This document shows positions 48,425-59,970 of a DNA stretch of 64,000 bases, piece after piece. The stretch is taken from positions 19,778,001-19,842,000 of the forward strand of contig NC_056408.1 of NCBI RefSeq assembly GCF_905147365.1, in the 5' to 3' direction. The translations under genes and the position numbers were made by a program. The DNA comes from Aricia agestis. Taxonomy: Eukaryota > Arthropoda > Insecta > Lepidoptera > Lycaenidae. Numbering within the stretch: position 1 is the stretch's first letter; each line of letters begins with the position of its first letter. The notes under the pieces were generated by a model that was given only the letters and a program-made list of their open reading frames with translations, was not told the origin of the DNA and searched no databases.

Positions 48425-49128
48425 TTATATATAGATGTTCCGCGCGACTTCGCTTGCGTAATTTAGGAATTTCACGCGACCGTACATTTTTCCGCAAAAA
48501 AAAATAGCATATGTCCCTTAACGTGATCCATTCTTCATGTTTGCCAAATAACATAAAAATTACTCCAGTAGTTCTTAAGAATCTTAAGATAATAAGCAAT
48601 TTCATATAATTTCTCCCGTTTTTTCCACATTTTCCTCTATTTCTTCGCTCCTATTAGTTTTAGAATAATTAAATATAGCTTATGGCCTTCCTCGATAAAT
48701 AGGCTATCTAACACTGACAGAATTTTTTAAATCGGACCAGTAGTTCCTGAGATTAGCGCGTTCAAATAAGCCCTTTCATACAATTTCCCCCGTTTTTTCC
48801 ACATTTTCCTGTATTACTTCGCTCCTATTAGTGATAAACTATCTAACACTGAAAGAATTTTTCAAATCGGACCAGTAGTTCCTGAGATTAGCACGTTCCA
48901 ATAAGCCCTTTCAAATAATTTCCCCCCGTTTTTTCCACATTTTCCCCTATTTCTTCGCTTCTGTTAGCCTTAGCGTAATAAAATATAGCCTATAACCTTC
49001 TTCGATAAATGGGCTATCTAACACTGAAAGAATTTTTCTAATCGGAACAGTAGTTCCTGAGATTAGCGCGTTCAAACAAACAAACAAACTAACAAACTCT
49101 GCAGAATTATAATATTAGTATAGATATC
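48425..49128 (-). mobile_element. Non-autonomous Helitron-like element with triplicated segment
   Basis: Read on the minus strand it starts TCTATACTAATATTATAATT (about 49128), close to the 5' end of the Helitron at 17450, and ends near 48430 in a GC-rich 'gcgcggaacatcta' stretch. A 130-175 bp segment ('tttcccccgttttttccaca' to 'gtagttcctgagattagc') occurs three times in tandem (about 48600, 48770 and 48905). Confidence 0.6.
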
Positions 49129-49738
49129 ACACTCCTTACCACGGTTTGCATGTTTTCTGTTTGTATCTGATGTGTAACATCCTTCTCAAGGGAATCACTG
49201 GACTGGAAAGCAGTTTGTTGTGCAAATAGATTACTCTCAGGATTCTAAACTAATCAAATAAATTTATCAGGAATAGTCTCAACTTACAAAATACAAAAAA
49301 ATATATATATACAAAATGTCTAGCAAATATTATTTATTTTTTACCATAATTTGCAAGTTCTCGTCTTGTATCTCATGTCACGTAATGAGGGCAAAATGAC
49401 CTCCCTCATCACATACTAGGGTTGTTGAGGAATTGATTTTGAGGAAGAGGAGGAGGAAGAGGAATTGTCACGCGCAAATTTAGAGGATGCGGATGAGGAA
49501 GAGGATATTTTTGAGGAAGAGGATGCGGATGAGGAATGGGATGATAGGAAATTATAAATACTAGCGGAACCAAAACAAATTTTTTATAGCTCTTGAACTC
49601 ATTTAATAAGTTCTTATATTTAAGATATGTATTCAATATTGCGAATACTTGCGAATAAAGATAAATAAAACTGTCCCATTATAGTTAGAGTTTCGTGACA
49701 AGCGAATCGAAAGCGGAAATGAAACTGCCAAGTTTCTT
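49129..49738. other. Intron sequence with purine-rich low complexity
   Basis: Between 49430 and 49540 there are GAGGAAGAGGA repeats, which give Pro/His-rich reading on the other strand. No gene supported. Confidence 0.5.
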
Positions 49739-50556
49739 TTATACTATATGTTTTTGTCTAAAGTAGCAGTGTCTAAAGTTTCTTTTGTTCTGCATATTGG
49801 TCCAAAATTTTAAGCAGTTATTTTTTTTTCTGATTTCTAACCAATCACTTGACTCTCTTTTGTAATACTGTTGATCTGCAATTGCATGGCTTTCAGCTGT
49901 AAGGGATTCTAACTGATTTAAATATTCTTTTTTAGCTGTCACTAGTTTCCCTGGGGGCATATCGGGTGCTGTTGTTCCATGACCATAGTCATGTTGCTTT
50001 TGATTGGTTGTTGTTGCTCGTTCAATCTTCTCTGTTTTATTACTGGGTGTTTGGAGTTAAATTTTATTTTAAGTCTTCTTTTTCTTTCTACTTCTGCACT
50101 CCTGGAGCTTTATTCAGAAAAGATTCTTGTATAGATGAAATTGGGATCTTAGTGCTAAAAGAAACAACAGCTGCTGAGCTTCTTCCTTGGTACCCCGTTT
50201 CAAAGAAAAAATTATTAGTTTTCCGCCAACGAATTTAGCTATAACATCACATCGTTATAGCTAAATTCAACTTTATTTGCATCTACGTCTTCAATGAAAC
50301 TACGAGCTTTCGCAGCTACTATTGAAACTATAACATTGATTAGAAACAGGAAAGTTGAACTTTGAATATTTTTTAATCCATCGCCGTCATGTTTTTCTTT
50401 TTGGCAATAATAAGATGCGCACATTTGGTCGTTGCCATATGTATGTGACACTGAATTTATAATATCGTTATGTAAAACCCTAATCGTCACATTTTTAGGA
50501 TTCCCCGAGGTGTTATGATATTTTATAGATTTTACTATGGCTCTTCGCATAGTCAT
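49739..50556 (-). pseudogene. Decayed Mutator-like/YqaJ-type transposon protein
   Basis: Right part: SVSHTYGNDQMCASYYCQKE and SIVAAKARSFIEDVDANKVE, resembling the region of Mutator-like (PF20700-type) insect proteins that ends in a VEQFN-like motif. Left part: ADQQYYKRESSDWLEIRKK, resembling the start of a YqaJ exonuclease domain that often follows in the same proteins. The middle is lost and frames differ. Assignment is from memory of the family and needs a profile search. Confidence 0.45.
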
Positions 50557-51102
50557 TATTTAAACGAGTTTTTCGGTTCAGCTTGAATTTTGTTTCAGAA
50601 CAGATTTCTCTAAACACAACTTTTTTTTACAAAAAAAATTTGCATAAAAAAGTTGTGTCTCAATTTTCTCTACGGTAACATTCTGTTCTTTAAATGGATC
50701 AGCGTTCAAGATTTTTACCTATGTTGAGGCATCACCGTCTCCAATCATCCGGCCATATAACGAGCCATACATCGATATGGATGATTTGACAAGAATTTCG
50801 GCTTTCATAGAGCACGACGAACCCTAAAAGTTTTTAAAACATCAACTAGATCTAACATACTAGACCTACACTTTCGGGTTAAATCCAACATGGTTTTCTA
50901 ATTGGTCCCTGACATATTTTGTAAAGATTTTAAACAAATTTATTATTATTAATCTAAATTAGAAGTAAGATGTATCTGAGAAGACATAGTTATAAGAGAC
51001 GAGAAGTTATAACTTTCCATGTTTAAAGTCTGATGTTAGTCGCCGGAAGAAACTACGAAACATTATAGATGAGACTATTAAAGTCATTTTTCTGTCTTTT
51101 AG
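50557..51102. other. Intron before exon F
   Basis: No gene. 'ctaattggtccctgaca' (about 50905) and the block from about 51007 to the acceptor are shared with the regions before D, E and G. Confidence 0.55.
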
Positions 51103-51677
51103 ATGGAAAAAAAATATTCAGACTGCGGAAAGAAGATTATGAGAGATCCGAAGATAAATTCAAGTGCAACAAATGTGACAAGGTGTACAACAAGCTAGAT
51201 TATCTGCGGGAACACGTTAAAACAAAACATTACAACATGTTCAAATACGAGTGTGACATATGCAAAGGAGCATTCCCGTCCGAGGCCCAGTTCACAGTCC
51301 ACAAGTACGAGGAGCATAATATAGACGACCGCTTCAAATGTAACGCATGCCCCAAGCTGTACAATTCCAAACGCCATCTGATAAAGCACAGGAACAACTT
51401 CCACATGCTCGGAAAGAAGTACAAGTGTAGCAGCTGCGACTACGAGTGCTACAGCGCTACCGCTCTCTATAAGCACAACTTTAAACACAAAACAGTTCGA
51501 GACTATCATTGCAAGTTCTGTCGGAAGTCGTTTTTGCGTAGAACGACTATGCTTTTCCACGAGCGTATCCATACGGGTGACAAACGAAAGATCTGTAACG
51601 AGTGCGGACAGGCTTTCGTGCAGAAAGCCAGCCTCAACTACCACATGGCTAAACACCATCCAGAGGTTCAATTTTAA
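51103..51677 (+). CDS. Alternative terminal exon F: six C2H2 fingers
   Basis: Acceptor tctgtctttt|ag, same phase; starts DGKKIFRLRKEDYERS; predicted isoform 403 aa. Contacts: KDYE, SAQV, SRHK, STAK, RTTF, QASY. It is the only copy with Tyr at position 3 of finger 1 and His at position 3 of finger 3. The first ~65 bp after the stop match those after exon G. Confidence 0.85.
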
Positions 51678-51739
51678 AATCATAAAACATTTATAAGGGA
51701 CACGTTCAAACTTCTGACCATAATTACATAGAAGTGTAA

Positions 51740-54110
51740 TAGTATTGGATCCGACCGTAAAATCTTGTATGAATCGTTTTTTTTGATCAAATATATTTTA
51801 AAATAATCTTTAGAACGTATAAAATGGATTAATGTTGGGTTGCCTTGTCAAAAGTAGCCGCAAGTACCTGTAATTAAGTTTAATGTCCATGAGATAAATG
51901 CATAATTTGTATGTATATTTTTTTCAGTAAATTTTACATCATTTGAAAGAAAATGACGAGACAAAATAAGGTATAAATGGTTGCCAGCTCTAAATCGGTC
52001 GCAACCTAGGGTTGCCAGCCCGTAAACAGACATTGTTCTTCATCAAAATTGAAGCATCGATTTTTTTAATAATTTTGATACAAAATTAAAGTTTTATGCA
52101 TTTTGTACATGAATATCCATGGTTGCCAGTTGCACGATAGCCGCAAACTGGGGTTGCCATCACTTTTGTTTAAGACAAATGTTGAGGCCTACAATTATTA
52201 TGCCTGGCGCGCCGGCGACGCGTAGTGTCCATTAATTGTGGTGTTTTAAACCGATTTCCAAAAAGTAGGAGGTTATATGTGCGTCTGTTTATATTTTTTT
52301 GTATATTCAACGATCACTTCGCCGTTTGTGGACTGATTTTCAAAATGTTTCGCTATTGTATAGACTATAGGGTATAATCCGAATTTGGTACCATGTTCAT
52401 TAAAGGTCACAGCACACATATCAACTCGGAAAGGGATGGGCACCGTATCGCCTCGAGCCGTTCAATATTATTTGTATGAAACTCCCTACTGCAACGCACA
52501 CTAAGCGGAACCGTAACGTAATTGCCTCGCCTCGGAAGGGGACAGCTGTCGGCGAGCCGTAAGCGAGGCGTCGCCTAGCCGTAGCCGAGTTGACGTACAG
52601 GCGCTACTGATACGCTTTGGTTACTTGCATACGTGGTGGACGCCTGGCGTGGCGAAAGGGGTCAATAAGTAATCGAGGGAAAAATCGCTATTTATACCTA
52701 AAATCTAAATAAAATATATTGATGATATTGTGTATTTTGATTTATCATAATGACATTAAGGGATCGGACACATTGTATATGAATTAGATTTTGAGCCAAG
52801 ATATACCAAGGTTCGAAGGTGGTGAACAGATCTCCGACCTCCTTATAGATACATGTTTGAGGGTCTCGAAGTTGTTTTAAGAATTGAAGGCATATATTAT
52901 GACGATGGTACATTAGATTTATATATTACATTTTGACTGTATTTAATATTAGTATTTATTAGTGTTTTTATAGTTTTTTTTACATCGGGACAGATGTCTT
53001 TGATCATTATTCCGCTGTTTGTGGGCAGATTTCGACAATTCTTTTGTTGCTGTATAGGGGCATAATCCGAATTTGGTACAATGATTACGAAGTTAATGAT
53101 CTGATGATGGCAACTATAAGCAATCGAGGGAAATTCTTGAAATTTATAAAAACACATCGTGGTTAAAATTTTGTTTCTAGTAAGTAGTAACTCAAAAATA
53201 CGTTACAAATAGGTGAAATTTCAATCGAAGATGTTTCTGGATCCAAAGGCACCGAACAGAACTCATGAGCCCAGGCCATGTCCCCATCCGACACGGCGCG
53301 GCGCCGCCACCGCGTTACGGCACGACGCCGCCACTATGATACGGTACTGTGTCGACCCGTGTCCCTATTCAGTCGATATTTGCGCTCGAACGAAAGTGCT
53401 TGTCTGGATATGAATCGCAAAAGAATTATTCTCTTGTTGTTGCTAAGACGAAGATTGGAAAAGAAAGAGAAACAGGAAATTTATTTTTGCTATTTTTGAC
53501 TTTAAGTATATACCAATAATTACAATTTACAACAGAATAGGCACTTGAAATGTTCACAAAATACTCAATTGTATTTATACTTTGAAAATTGCTTGTAAAA
53601 TTAAAATAAACCTCATAATTAAGGCGATTCTCATACAAAAAACATAATTTTTTGGTTATTTTTCTCTATATTAATGGTACTTGGCCGATTTTTATCTGTT
53701 CCAAATAAGTGCCTCGTTTAAGTTTGGAGTTTTGGACACAATTTTTGTTCGGAAGTTTCACCCAGAATAGGGGCGCGCGGTGCACCTTTTCCGGCACCGT
53801 GTCACGTTGCGGTGGCGGCGCCGCGCCGTGTCACGTGTGTGATGGGGACGCGGCCTTATGCGGGGTTTTCACGGGTGACTATAGCCGCACGATTTACGCC
53901 GCACGGTGAAAATCGACTGTCTTAATGGCAATTCGGCTATGCCGCATGCGGTTCAAGCCGCATGCCCCTAAAGTAGACTGCCAACCGACTTTTACCGCGT
54001 GGCCATTGGCTGCATGCGGCTGGTGACTAAAATCACTGCAAACGCTCAGGCGCAAGCGATCGCTTGCTGCGAATACATAGTAAAATAACCCAACTTTCAA
54101 ACTAAAAACA
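51740..54110. other. Intron between F and G, repeat-rich
   Basis: 52200-52260 shares 'tagtgtccattaattgtggt' with about 55095. 52400-52620 is a repeat with 'aactcgg' and 'gtacaggcgctactgatacg', found inverted at 58895-59060. 52753 holds 'attaagggatcggaca'. 52970-53090 and 52250-52400 carry the 'ttcgccgtttgtgg' repeat. 53880-54040 is a GC-rich piece with 'gccgcatg' inversions. No host gene seen. Confidence 0.45.
53279..53850. mobile_element. Element with GC-rich inverted arms
   Basis: 'tccccatccgacacggcgcg' with 'gcgccgccaccgc' near 53280 is matched by the inverse 'gcggtggcggcgccgcgcc' and 'tgtgatgggga' near 53815-53848. The interior includes an AT-rich piece and a bit of the GGGTTCC-type repeat. 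Boundaries are approximate. Confidence 0.5.
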
Positions 54111-54193
54111 TGTTTAAAGTCTGACGTTAATCGCCGTAAGAAACTACGAAACATCACAGATGAGACTATTAAAGTCATTTTTCTGTCTTTTAG

Positions 54194-54762
54194 ATGAAAA
54201 AAAAAAATTCAGACTGCGGAAAGAAGATTATGAGAGATCCGAAGATAAATTCAAGTGCAACAAATGTGACAAGGTAATCAAAAACCTAAATTCTCTGCGG
54301 AGACACGTTAAGCTCAAACATTACAACATTTTGCAGTGTGACATATGCAAACGAGCATTCTCCACCGAGGCCCAGTTCACAGCCCACAAGTACGAAGAGC
54401 ATAATATAGACGACCGCTTCAAATGCAACGCATGTCCCAAGGTGTACAATTCCAAACGCCAACTAATAAGGCACAGGAACAACTTCCACATGCTCGGAAA
54501 GAAGCTCAAGTGTAGCAGCTGCGACTACGAGAGCTACAGCGTTAGCGCTCTCTGTAAGCACAAGTATAAACACAAAACAGTTCGAGACTTTCACTGCAAG
54601 TTCTGTCGGAAGTCGTTTTTGCGTAAAGCGACGCTGGTTCTTCACGAGCGGATCCATACGGGTGAACGAAGAAAGATTTGTAACGAGTGCGGAGAGGCTT
54701 TCGTGCAGAAAGCCAGCCTCAACTACCACATGGCTAAACACCATCCAGAGGTTCAATTTTAA
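54194..54762 (+). CDS. Alternative terminal exon G: six C2H2 fingers
   Basis: Acceptor ctttta|g, same phase; predicted isoform 401 aa, the shortest. Contacts: NNSR, TAQA, SRQR, SSAK, RATL, QASY. Finger 1 lacks the usual aromatic at the core position (KVIKNLNSLRRH has Ile). It is the last cassette in the window; splicing from exon 5 would span 24 kb. No well-placed AATAAA noticed. Confidence 0.85.
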
Positions 54763-55046
54763 AATCATCAAACAGTTATAAGGGACACGTTCAAATTTCT
54801 GACCATAATTACATAGAAGTGTAAAGGATTAATGAAAGGATTAATGACTATTTACTTATTTTAATCATACAGGTCACATTATACAATTAAAAGGTACAAT
54901 TAAAACTACCGGCCAAATTTTTTTGGGCTTTAGATATCATTACGAGAGTCCATTTAACTAAAAAAATAGGGTTGTAATTATTTTACAATAACATAATATA
55001 TCTTTATCCCACTTAAAATTGTTGCAAAACGGTCACTTCGTGGCGG

Positions 55047-55093
55047 TGCGTAGAGCGGGGCGCGTGTTCACGTCACGCGCCCCGCTCTACGCA
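55047..55093. repeat. Perfect GC-rich palindrome
   Basis: 'tgcgtagagcggggcgcgtg' and its exact inverse surround 7 bases (ttcacgt). It adjoins a phrase shared with 52205. Confidence 0.8.
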
Positions 55094-55459
55094 TAGTGTC
55101 CATTAATTGTGGTGTTTTTTAGGATAACTTTCGGATGCTATTTCTCAATATTTTAGTACTAAGTGATTTTCTTGTATTTTTATTTTTTTACAAGGATCAA
55201 AATATCAAAAATTGACCGGAAGGTTTAATTACATCCCTGTATATACGCTCGTTCATCATATTCTTCAAAATTCTTATCTGTCTTTGGAAATTATCAGCTG
55301 CCATCTAGCAATTCATAATACAAGTTCTTTGCCTGTTTTAGCGCGATAACGGAGTCTACGTACAAACGTTTGCATTCTATCTTTACCTTTATTCAGAGAC
55401 TGGTGATCTTGTAGTCTTATTTATCTGATATATTCCCTGGGCAAGTAAATTATTAAATG

Positions 55460-56071
55460 TTGGGGAGCAGTGCCTCCGCTGCCGGCGCCGTTTTCCGATG
55501 TTTGCCGAAGTCACGCGATGTTTGCCGAATAGGCTGCCGGCGCATATTCGGCAAACATCGCTTGTTCATTGACAGAATAATTATCAAAATTAAGTAAGTA
55601 CATTTGCTTCTTTAAACAACGCTGAAACTCTCTAACATGTATAAGGAGTCCGAAGTTCTGTTCAGTACCTTCGGAAGTATACCACGGGGTATACTGTGGT
55701 GCAAAATCTTACTTTTTGTAGTAGATGAAAATGCATCACAAAAAAAATATCCACAGCCGTCAGCCGAACATAATATTTTAACCTCCACCTTTGGAAGTCG
55801 AATATTTGAGATTATAATACTTACTTATTTCTTTTTAAAATTTGTTTACCGGCTCTCACTGAGGTAATAAGAAACACAGTACAGAGTACTTATATGTCAG
55901 TGCCGGCACTGGAACCTAGCGATTTACGCATTTTCACCGGTTCCCATTTTGAGGGCCAGCGCCGGCAGCTGTTGTTTTATATCTTGGCTGCCGGCAGACG
56001 GCAGTATACTTACCGCCGGTTCCCAATACTGATATTTCTGGTAGCCGGCGCGGGCAGCGGAGGCACTCCCT
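55460..56071. mobile_element. DNA element with GC-rich TIRs and empty site
   Basis: 'gtgcctccgctgccggcgcc' at the left end is matched by 'gcgcgggcagcggaggcact' at the right, with AAATG on both sides (55455-55459, 56072-56076). The homologous flank after exon E (about 47908) reads 'aaattattatgtttttctct' without the element. The interior has gcaaacatcg inversions and a stretch related to 4190-4280. No transposase. Confidence 0.75.
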
Positions 56072-56179
56072 AAATGTTTTTCTCTGCTCAGTAATTGTTT
56101 TCATGAATGTGATTCGAGTTTTATACGAGTTGCCCGTTCGTCCATGTTATCACTTATCAAGTGAAAAATCCAGCCAGTG

Positions 56180-56739
56180 AAAATTGATTTTGTAGAGGAA
56201 GTCGTAGTAAATATGAGTTCTTTAGGATTACTGTTTAACAAATACATATATTGGGATTTGGGTGTGTGAAAGTTTTCTATTTACTTTTTGGCAAGTATAT
56301 AAGCATTTTGGCAAGCTATTTTTTGTATTTTCTCTAATTTCTCACAAAGATGATATACTTATTTGGTCCCTTAGCACTTGAGGGCTACTCTATATCGTCG
56401 GTGTAGAGGTAAAAATCATTATCTGCTAATAAGCGATTATGAATAAATCAAGTTTGAAAATTGTATAAGTATTTTTTTAATTATATATAAATGTTTTTTT
56501 TGTTAGATATGTATGTCATCCTAAATAGGACCGTAAACTGTTTTGAGACCCATTTTTATTATTTTAATTATAAATAAATAAAAAGTAAATAATTAGTTTT
56601 ACCTTTTTCATAATTACTCCATCAAAGGTCACTTAGTGAATAAAAAATATCATTATAGAGAAATTGTCTTTTTATTTAATACGTTACTGGATTTATTTCT
56701 TTATTAACATTCATTATAATTTAATCAAAAAATACTTCA
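56180..56739. other. AT-rich, no gene seen
   Basis: Lies downstream of the last cassette. AATAAA-like words are frequent (for example about 56570), but none can be tied to exon G. Confidence 0.4.
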
Positions 56740-57790
56740 TCCTCGGGCTGTGTAGACGAGACAGGTAAATTTTGATACCAGCCATGTAGTTCCATAGTCC
56801 ATCTTTGCACAACTTTTCTAGGTCTCTTTTTTTTGAACAGATATAGGAAGCTGATGACCATAGGCCGGTTTGAGCTCGACATTTTGGTTTAGTCTGCGAC
56901 TGCCACGAGGAGTTACGTCAATTTTTTTGTATGGAGATTTATGATCGTATCTACAGAGTATTGTATTAGGATGGGCTTTCTCATACCTTAAGCATTTTAT
57001 TTTTAGCCACGATACTTTATCGCCGTCTTCATCCACTGTTCTATTCTTTATGTTTGCTGTAGACAATGAATGCAAATCCCAAAAGTCTTTAAAAGTCAGC
57101 TCATTTACTATGTATGGCTCATTACTTGTTTTTTTTCTTTTTGATCTAGCTTCCCTGAAAACATCAATCCAATCTCTGAGCATAAATATCTCCCGGTTTT
57201 TACTGGCGTATTCGATGGCAGCATGCATTGAATCACATTCCATATTGCTATGGCCAGATTCTAAAAATGTTTGTTCAATAATCTGTAAGTGGGTGTTCTG
57301 TACAGCGTACTTGTACGCTGGCGGCAGCCATTTGTTGATTACGGTTCTGCCCTCCGCACGTATCTGAGAACATAGACAACTCGGTCACAATTTCAGGAAT
57401 TAAAATAATAGTACTACCTCGTTTTCCTTTAGTCTCACTCCAAACATTGCGAAAGGCTTTGCCATTTGCATCATAAATTGTTAAATTATAAATACAGAGC
57501 TTACGCTTACGTAAGCTCTTTACTTATAATAAAAAGTTGACACTGCAGAAAAGTGCACCTGCAACACAATCTGTAAATCAAAAGTGATTGATTTAAATGT
57601 TGGGTCAATTTATTGTCTATTTTTATCCAGTGTTTTTGCTTCATTACATTCTGTTTTTCTTATCATATGCAGACAGAAATCAGCTTCCATCTCTTTTTTT
57701 TTCTCTGCATCTGCCATGTTATAATTACTACAAGTTGCACACTGGTCTTTTTTCGGAGTATGAAAGGATAAATTAAACTCAGTATCAAAA
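56740..57790 (-). pseudogene. Transposon-derived protein, DUF7869-like
   Basis: Read leftward: FNLSFHTPKKDQCATCSNY (about 57780), KKEMEADFCLHM, then after a break YNLTIYDANGKAFRNVWSET, LSMFSDTCGGQNRNQQM (about 57370), then the open frame with MECDSMHAAIEYA, KDFWDLHSLSTANI and DVTPRGSRRLN (57243-56818). The S-D-x-C-G-G-Q-N motif is the hallmark of a large insect family of uncharacterised transposon proteins. Stops and shifts near 57250 and 57500-57600 show decay. A short palindrome (cttacgcttacgtaagc) lies near 57505. Confidence 0.55.
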
Positions 57791-57864
57791 CAACGTTTGC
57801 CGGAACAGCTAGTTAACTATAATATTATTGTAGTTAACTAGCTGTTCCGGCAAACGTTGTTTTG
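57786..57864. repeat. Perfect long hairpin, ~36-bp arms
   Basis: 'caaaacaacgtttgccggaa' through 'agttaacta' is followed by its inverse. It sits at the 5' edge of the DUF7869-like remnant. Confidence 0.8.
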
Positions 57865-57869
57865 CTATA

Positions 57870-59317
57870 TAAAATATTTCGCCCATATTATTTTATTAAA
57901 GTGACTAAATAAGTAGTGACATACTTATGACAACATGGCAACGACCATCGCGGCTATCCCGTCGCACCAACAATGGTCGCCGTCAGTCTCTAGTTGTAAT
58001 AATTTGCTATTATTTATTGAACAAATGCACTTATCAATATAAAAAGTACCCAGTAGCCGATTTTCAGACCTACTGAATATGCATATAAAATTTGGTAAAA
58101 ACCAGTAAAGCCGTTTCGGAGGATTACGGTGACTAACATTGTGACACGAGAATTTTATATATAAGATAAGATGTTAAAACGTTCATTATATTTTAAGCGG
58201 GGCTTAAAAATCTAAGTAATACTTTACAAACAATGTAATGGTAGCACTTCACATGGCTATTTGTATTTGCTATTGGCTATTAATTTGTTGTATTTGGCAA
58301 CATTATTGACGTATACTAAAACAAGGCAACAAAATAAAGGCAAATATAACCTCCACACATGGACGTAAAGTACCAAACTTTTACTTACTTGCCTATTTTA
58401 ATCTTTTGATATGCATCGAAAAACCGATAAAGGTCGGATACGCGTATTTGGTATTGGTCATATTTGTCGAATAGGCCAATGAGGCCAATGCTTTGCCAAA
58501 CATGCTGTATACGTGGTGATTGTTTGCCGATTACATCAAGTACGCAAACACAGCCATATGATAGCCATGTGAAGTGCCACCATAAGGGATACATATTACA
58601 TACACACGTCAAACTATTAACAGCAAGTTTTGTTACACAAACACATTACTAGTAAATAAAGAAACCCATTGGTAGTCGTTATTCACCAAACTAGAAACGA
58701 AGTCTTAGTTATATCCTGAGTCCTGACTCCTGACACGTTATAATGTTCATGTTTCAGCAATTTTAAGCTTTTATTGTATTTCAAACTATTGCATACCTAG
58801 TGTGCTTTATATTGTTCTGGCTATGGACGATGATGAAATAATGCAAAGCACACGATAATTATTATTGCTACGTCATTAAAATACTGTCACATTATTATGG
58901 TCACAGCACACATTTCAACTCGGTAAGGGATCTTCACCGTATGGCCTTCGCCTCGCCGTCAACCTAACTTATGCACGTATTAAGAAATCGTATCAGTAGC
59001 GCCTGTACGTCAACTCGGCTACGGCTAAGCGACGCGACGCCTCGCTTACGGCTAGGGTTGCCAGCACAGACTACTAAGGGATACTACGTATCAGACTGCC
59101 AACTAGCGGACAAAAGTTTCAACTTTAGCGCCATATTGGAAACCAACCATACATGACATTTTATTTGTTTAGCGTGTGACAAGTTCTTTACGGCAAAGGA
59201 ATTTACGTATAACTTTTTTTTATGCAATTATCAAAGGAGTAATTTTTTTAAAAGAAGAAGGGTAGTGTTTCATTTTAGCTCCCTAATGATCCCGTTAATT
59301 TAATTTTACTATTTTAC
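57870..59317. other. Intergenic repeats
   Basis: 'gtagcacttcacatggctat' (about 58243) returns inverted near 58560-58585. 58895-59060 is an inverted copy of part of 52400-52620 ('gtatcagtagcgcctgtacg'). No gene supported. Confidence 0.45.
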
Positions 59318-59381
59318 CTACACTCAAAGTGCAAAATGTAACATAATATTTATTATGTTACATCATGCACTTTGAGTGTAG
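59318..59381. repeat. Hairpin, ~30-bp arms
   Basis: 'ctacactcaaagtgca' with 'tgtaacataata' and the inverse 'tattatgttaca', 'tgcactttgagtgtag'. Confidence 0.7.
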
Positions 59382-59500
59382 AAGAAATGTAATTTGATGT
59401 TAAAGAAATGTATAACAGGTATTATTACATTTGTTTAACATCAAATTAGTCTGTTTTTACTTTTTTGTCTCATTAAGTTTATGAGGGTCACTGGCAGATA

Positions 59501-59644
59501 TACAATTTCAAGTTGGCCAACTATCGTAAATTGCGTAGTTTCACAATTTAATTGGACAACTTTTTAATTTGTAGGTAATCGGAAACTTTAGTTGTACAAT
59601 TTAGTTGGTTACTATACGATTTAGTTGGCCAACTTGAAATTGTA
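59501..59644. mobile_element. MITE with 22-bp exact TIRs
   Basis: 'tacaatttcaagttggccaa' at the left end and its inverse at the right, with further internal 'ttagttgg' repeats. About 144 bp. Confidence 0.7.
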
Positions 59645-59970
59645 AGTCTGCAGTCGCTCAAAAAATGACTTATGTAGATAGCAAAATAAACGACAGTAAA
59701 TGAGTGTTATTATATTAAGTTGTATGTACATAAATTACTGTTTATTGTTTATGATAAACACCCTGAAGTAGGTATTGTTACCTACTCATTTATGTTATAC
59801 TTTCTACATAATCAAGTAGATGCAGGTAGATGGATCGCTTTTTAAAATCACTAAGTAAATAAAACGACTGACATATTTTCACTTATTAAATGATTTATTT
59901 TTTAATTTTTTCACATATTTATTATATGCTTTATTTTGTATCATTGGTAACTGTCGATTTTTCAGTCGTA

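Noticed and set aside
49409..49636. 75-aa Pro/His-rich frame
   Set aside because: Low-complexity GAGGAAGAG repeats read backward; no domain.
53213..53499. Frames with Arg/His-rich text near 53.3 kb
   Set aside because: Lie in the GC-rich inverted arm of a mobile element; no homology.
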